From positions 1 to 6,642 of the forward strand of contig CAYXKM010000278.1 of NCBI GenBank assembly GCA_964465665.1: a stretch of 6,642 nt of DNA. The letters run 5' to 3'. Origin of the DNA: JAKEGN01 sp964465665. Its GTDB lineage: Bacteria > Pseudomonadota > Gammaproteobacteria > Steroidobacterales > Woeseiaceae. Each line of letters starts with the position of its first letter. Position 1 is the first letter of the stretch. Under the pieces are notes generated by a model. The model ran no database searches, was not told the DNA's origin, and saw only the letters and a program-made list of their open reading frames with translations. A program made the translations under genes and the position numbers. Below, piece by piece: positions 6,344 to 6,642 of the stretch.

Positions 6344-6642
6344 TCAACCGCCAGCCAGTCGCCGGAGTTCCTGCGCGGCAACCGACAGAGTGGCAAAGTC
6401 GATTTCCGGTCGCAATCTCATTTCCGCGATCACAATGTCCAGTTTGCGGACGGCGGCTGCATTCTCTTCCAGCCAGGCTTCGAAAAGGTCAATCGGTTTC
6501 GACTTGCTGCGCCGTTTCAGCAAGCTGGCAGACAGATCGCGTCGCAACCTGTAAAACTCGTCGCGCAGGTTGCTGCGGGCGATTGCTTGCCAGCGGCCCT
6601 GAACCGCAAGCTCCTCGACCGAACGATTGAGCCATATGAAGC
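6344..6642 (-). CDS. NAD-dependent glutamate dehydrogenase, large (about 180 kDa) class, C-terminal 99 residues
   Basis: This frame is open from the right edge to a TGA at 6344-6346 and ends in QELRRLAGG, so only the C-terminal tail is visible. It is helical and charged. The stretch GRWQAIARSNLRDEFYRL, followed by RRDLSASLL, closely recalls the C-terminus of the giant bacterial NAD-glutamate dehydrogenases (about 1,600 residues, Pseudomonas GdhB type). The final segment with WLEENAAAVRKLDIVIAEMR and DFATLSVAAQELRRL fits the same tail. The enzyme oxidises glutamate to 2-oxoglutarate and ammonia, feeding amino-acid carbon into the TCA cycle. The catalytic domain lies outside the window, so the call rests on tail similarity recalled from memory. 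It is the upstream neighbour of gpmA on the same strand, with 27 bases between them. Confidence 0.8.
   Translation of the reverse strand, partial: FIWLNRSVEELAVQGRWQAIARSNLRDEFYRLRRDLSASLLKRRSKSKPIDLFEAWLEENAAAVRKLDIVIAEMRLRPEIDFATLSVAAQELRRLAGG

Overview
The window looks like ordinary chromosome from a high-GC gammaproteobacterium, or a close relative, that lives on lipids or other hydrophobic substrates. This placement is inferred from the mix of genes: a TonB-dependent receptor of the type common in aquatic Proteobacteria, an AlkK-type acyl-CoA synthetase, TesB, cofactor-dependent GpmA, and the C-terminus of a giant NAD-dependent glutamate dehydrogenase. No mobile element, CRISPR array, tRNA or rRNA was seen.

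Layout. Positions 1-1294 (minus strand) hold the first 431 codons of a TonB-dependent outer-membrane receptor that runs off the left edge. It diverges across a 335-bp non-coding region from a plus-strand gene set: an AlkK-like medium/long-chain acyl-CoA ligase (1630-3276), a short-chain dehydrogenase/reductase (SDR) family protein (3384-4136) and a TesB-type acyl-CoA thioesterase (4146-5048). A second, minus-strand operon converges on it: NAD-glutamate dehydrogenase C-terminus (6344-6642, runs off the right edge), then gpmA (5573-6316), then a gamma-carbonic-anhydrase-like protein (5049-5576). The last two overlap by 4 nt. The two operons meet back to back: the TGA of tesB and the TGA of the carbonic-anhydrase-like gene together form the palindrome TGATCA, with nothing between them.

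How the genes may work together. The receptor could import a hydrophobic compound or a chelate, the ligase would activate a carboxylic acid to its CoA thioester, and TesB would hydrolyse acyl-CoAs. The middle gene is the most unusual part. It keeps the SDR fold from end to end but has lost the first glycine of the cofactor loop, the NNAG motif and the whole Ser-Tyr-Lys catalytic set (Cys141, Phe154, Glu158). It is best read as an SDR pseudoenzyme with an intact reading frame. The minus-strand operon is housekeeping: glutamate catabolism, glycolysis/gluconeogenesis and a hexapeptide-repeat metalloprotein.
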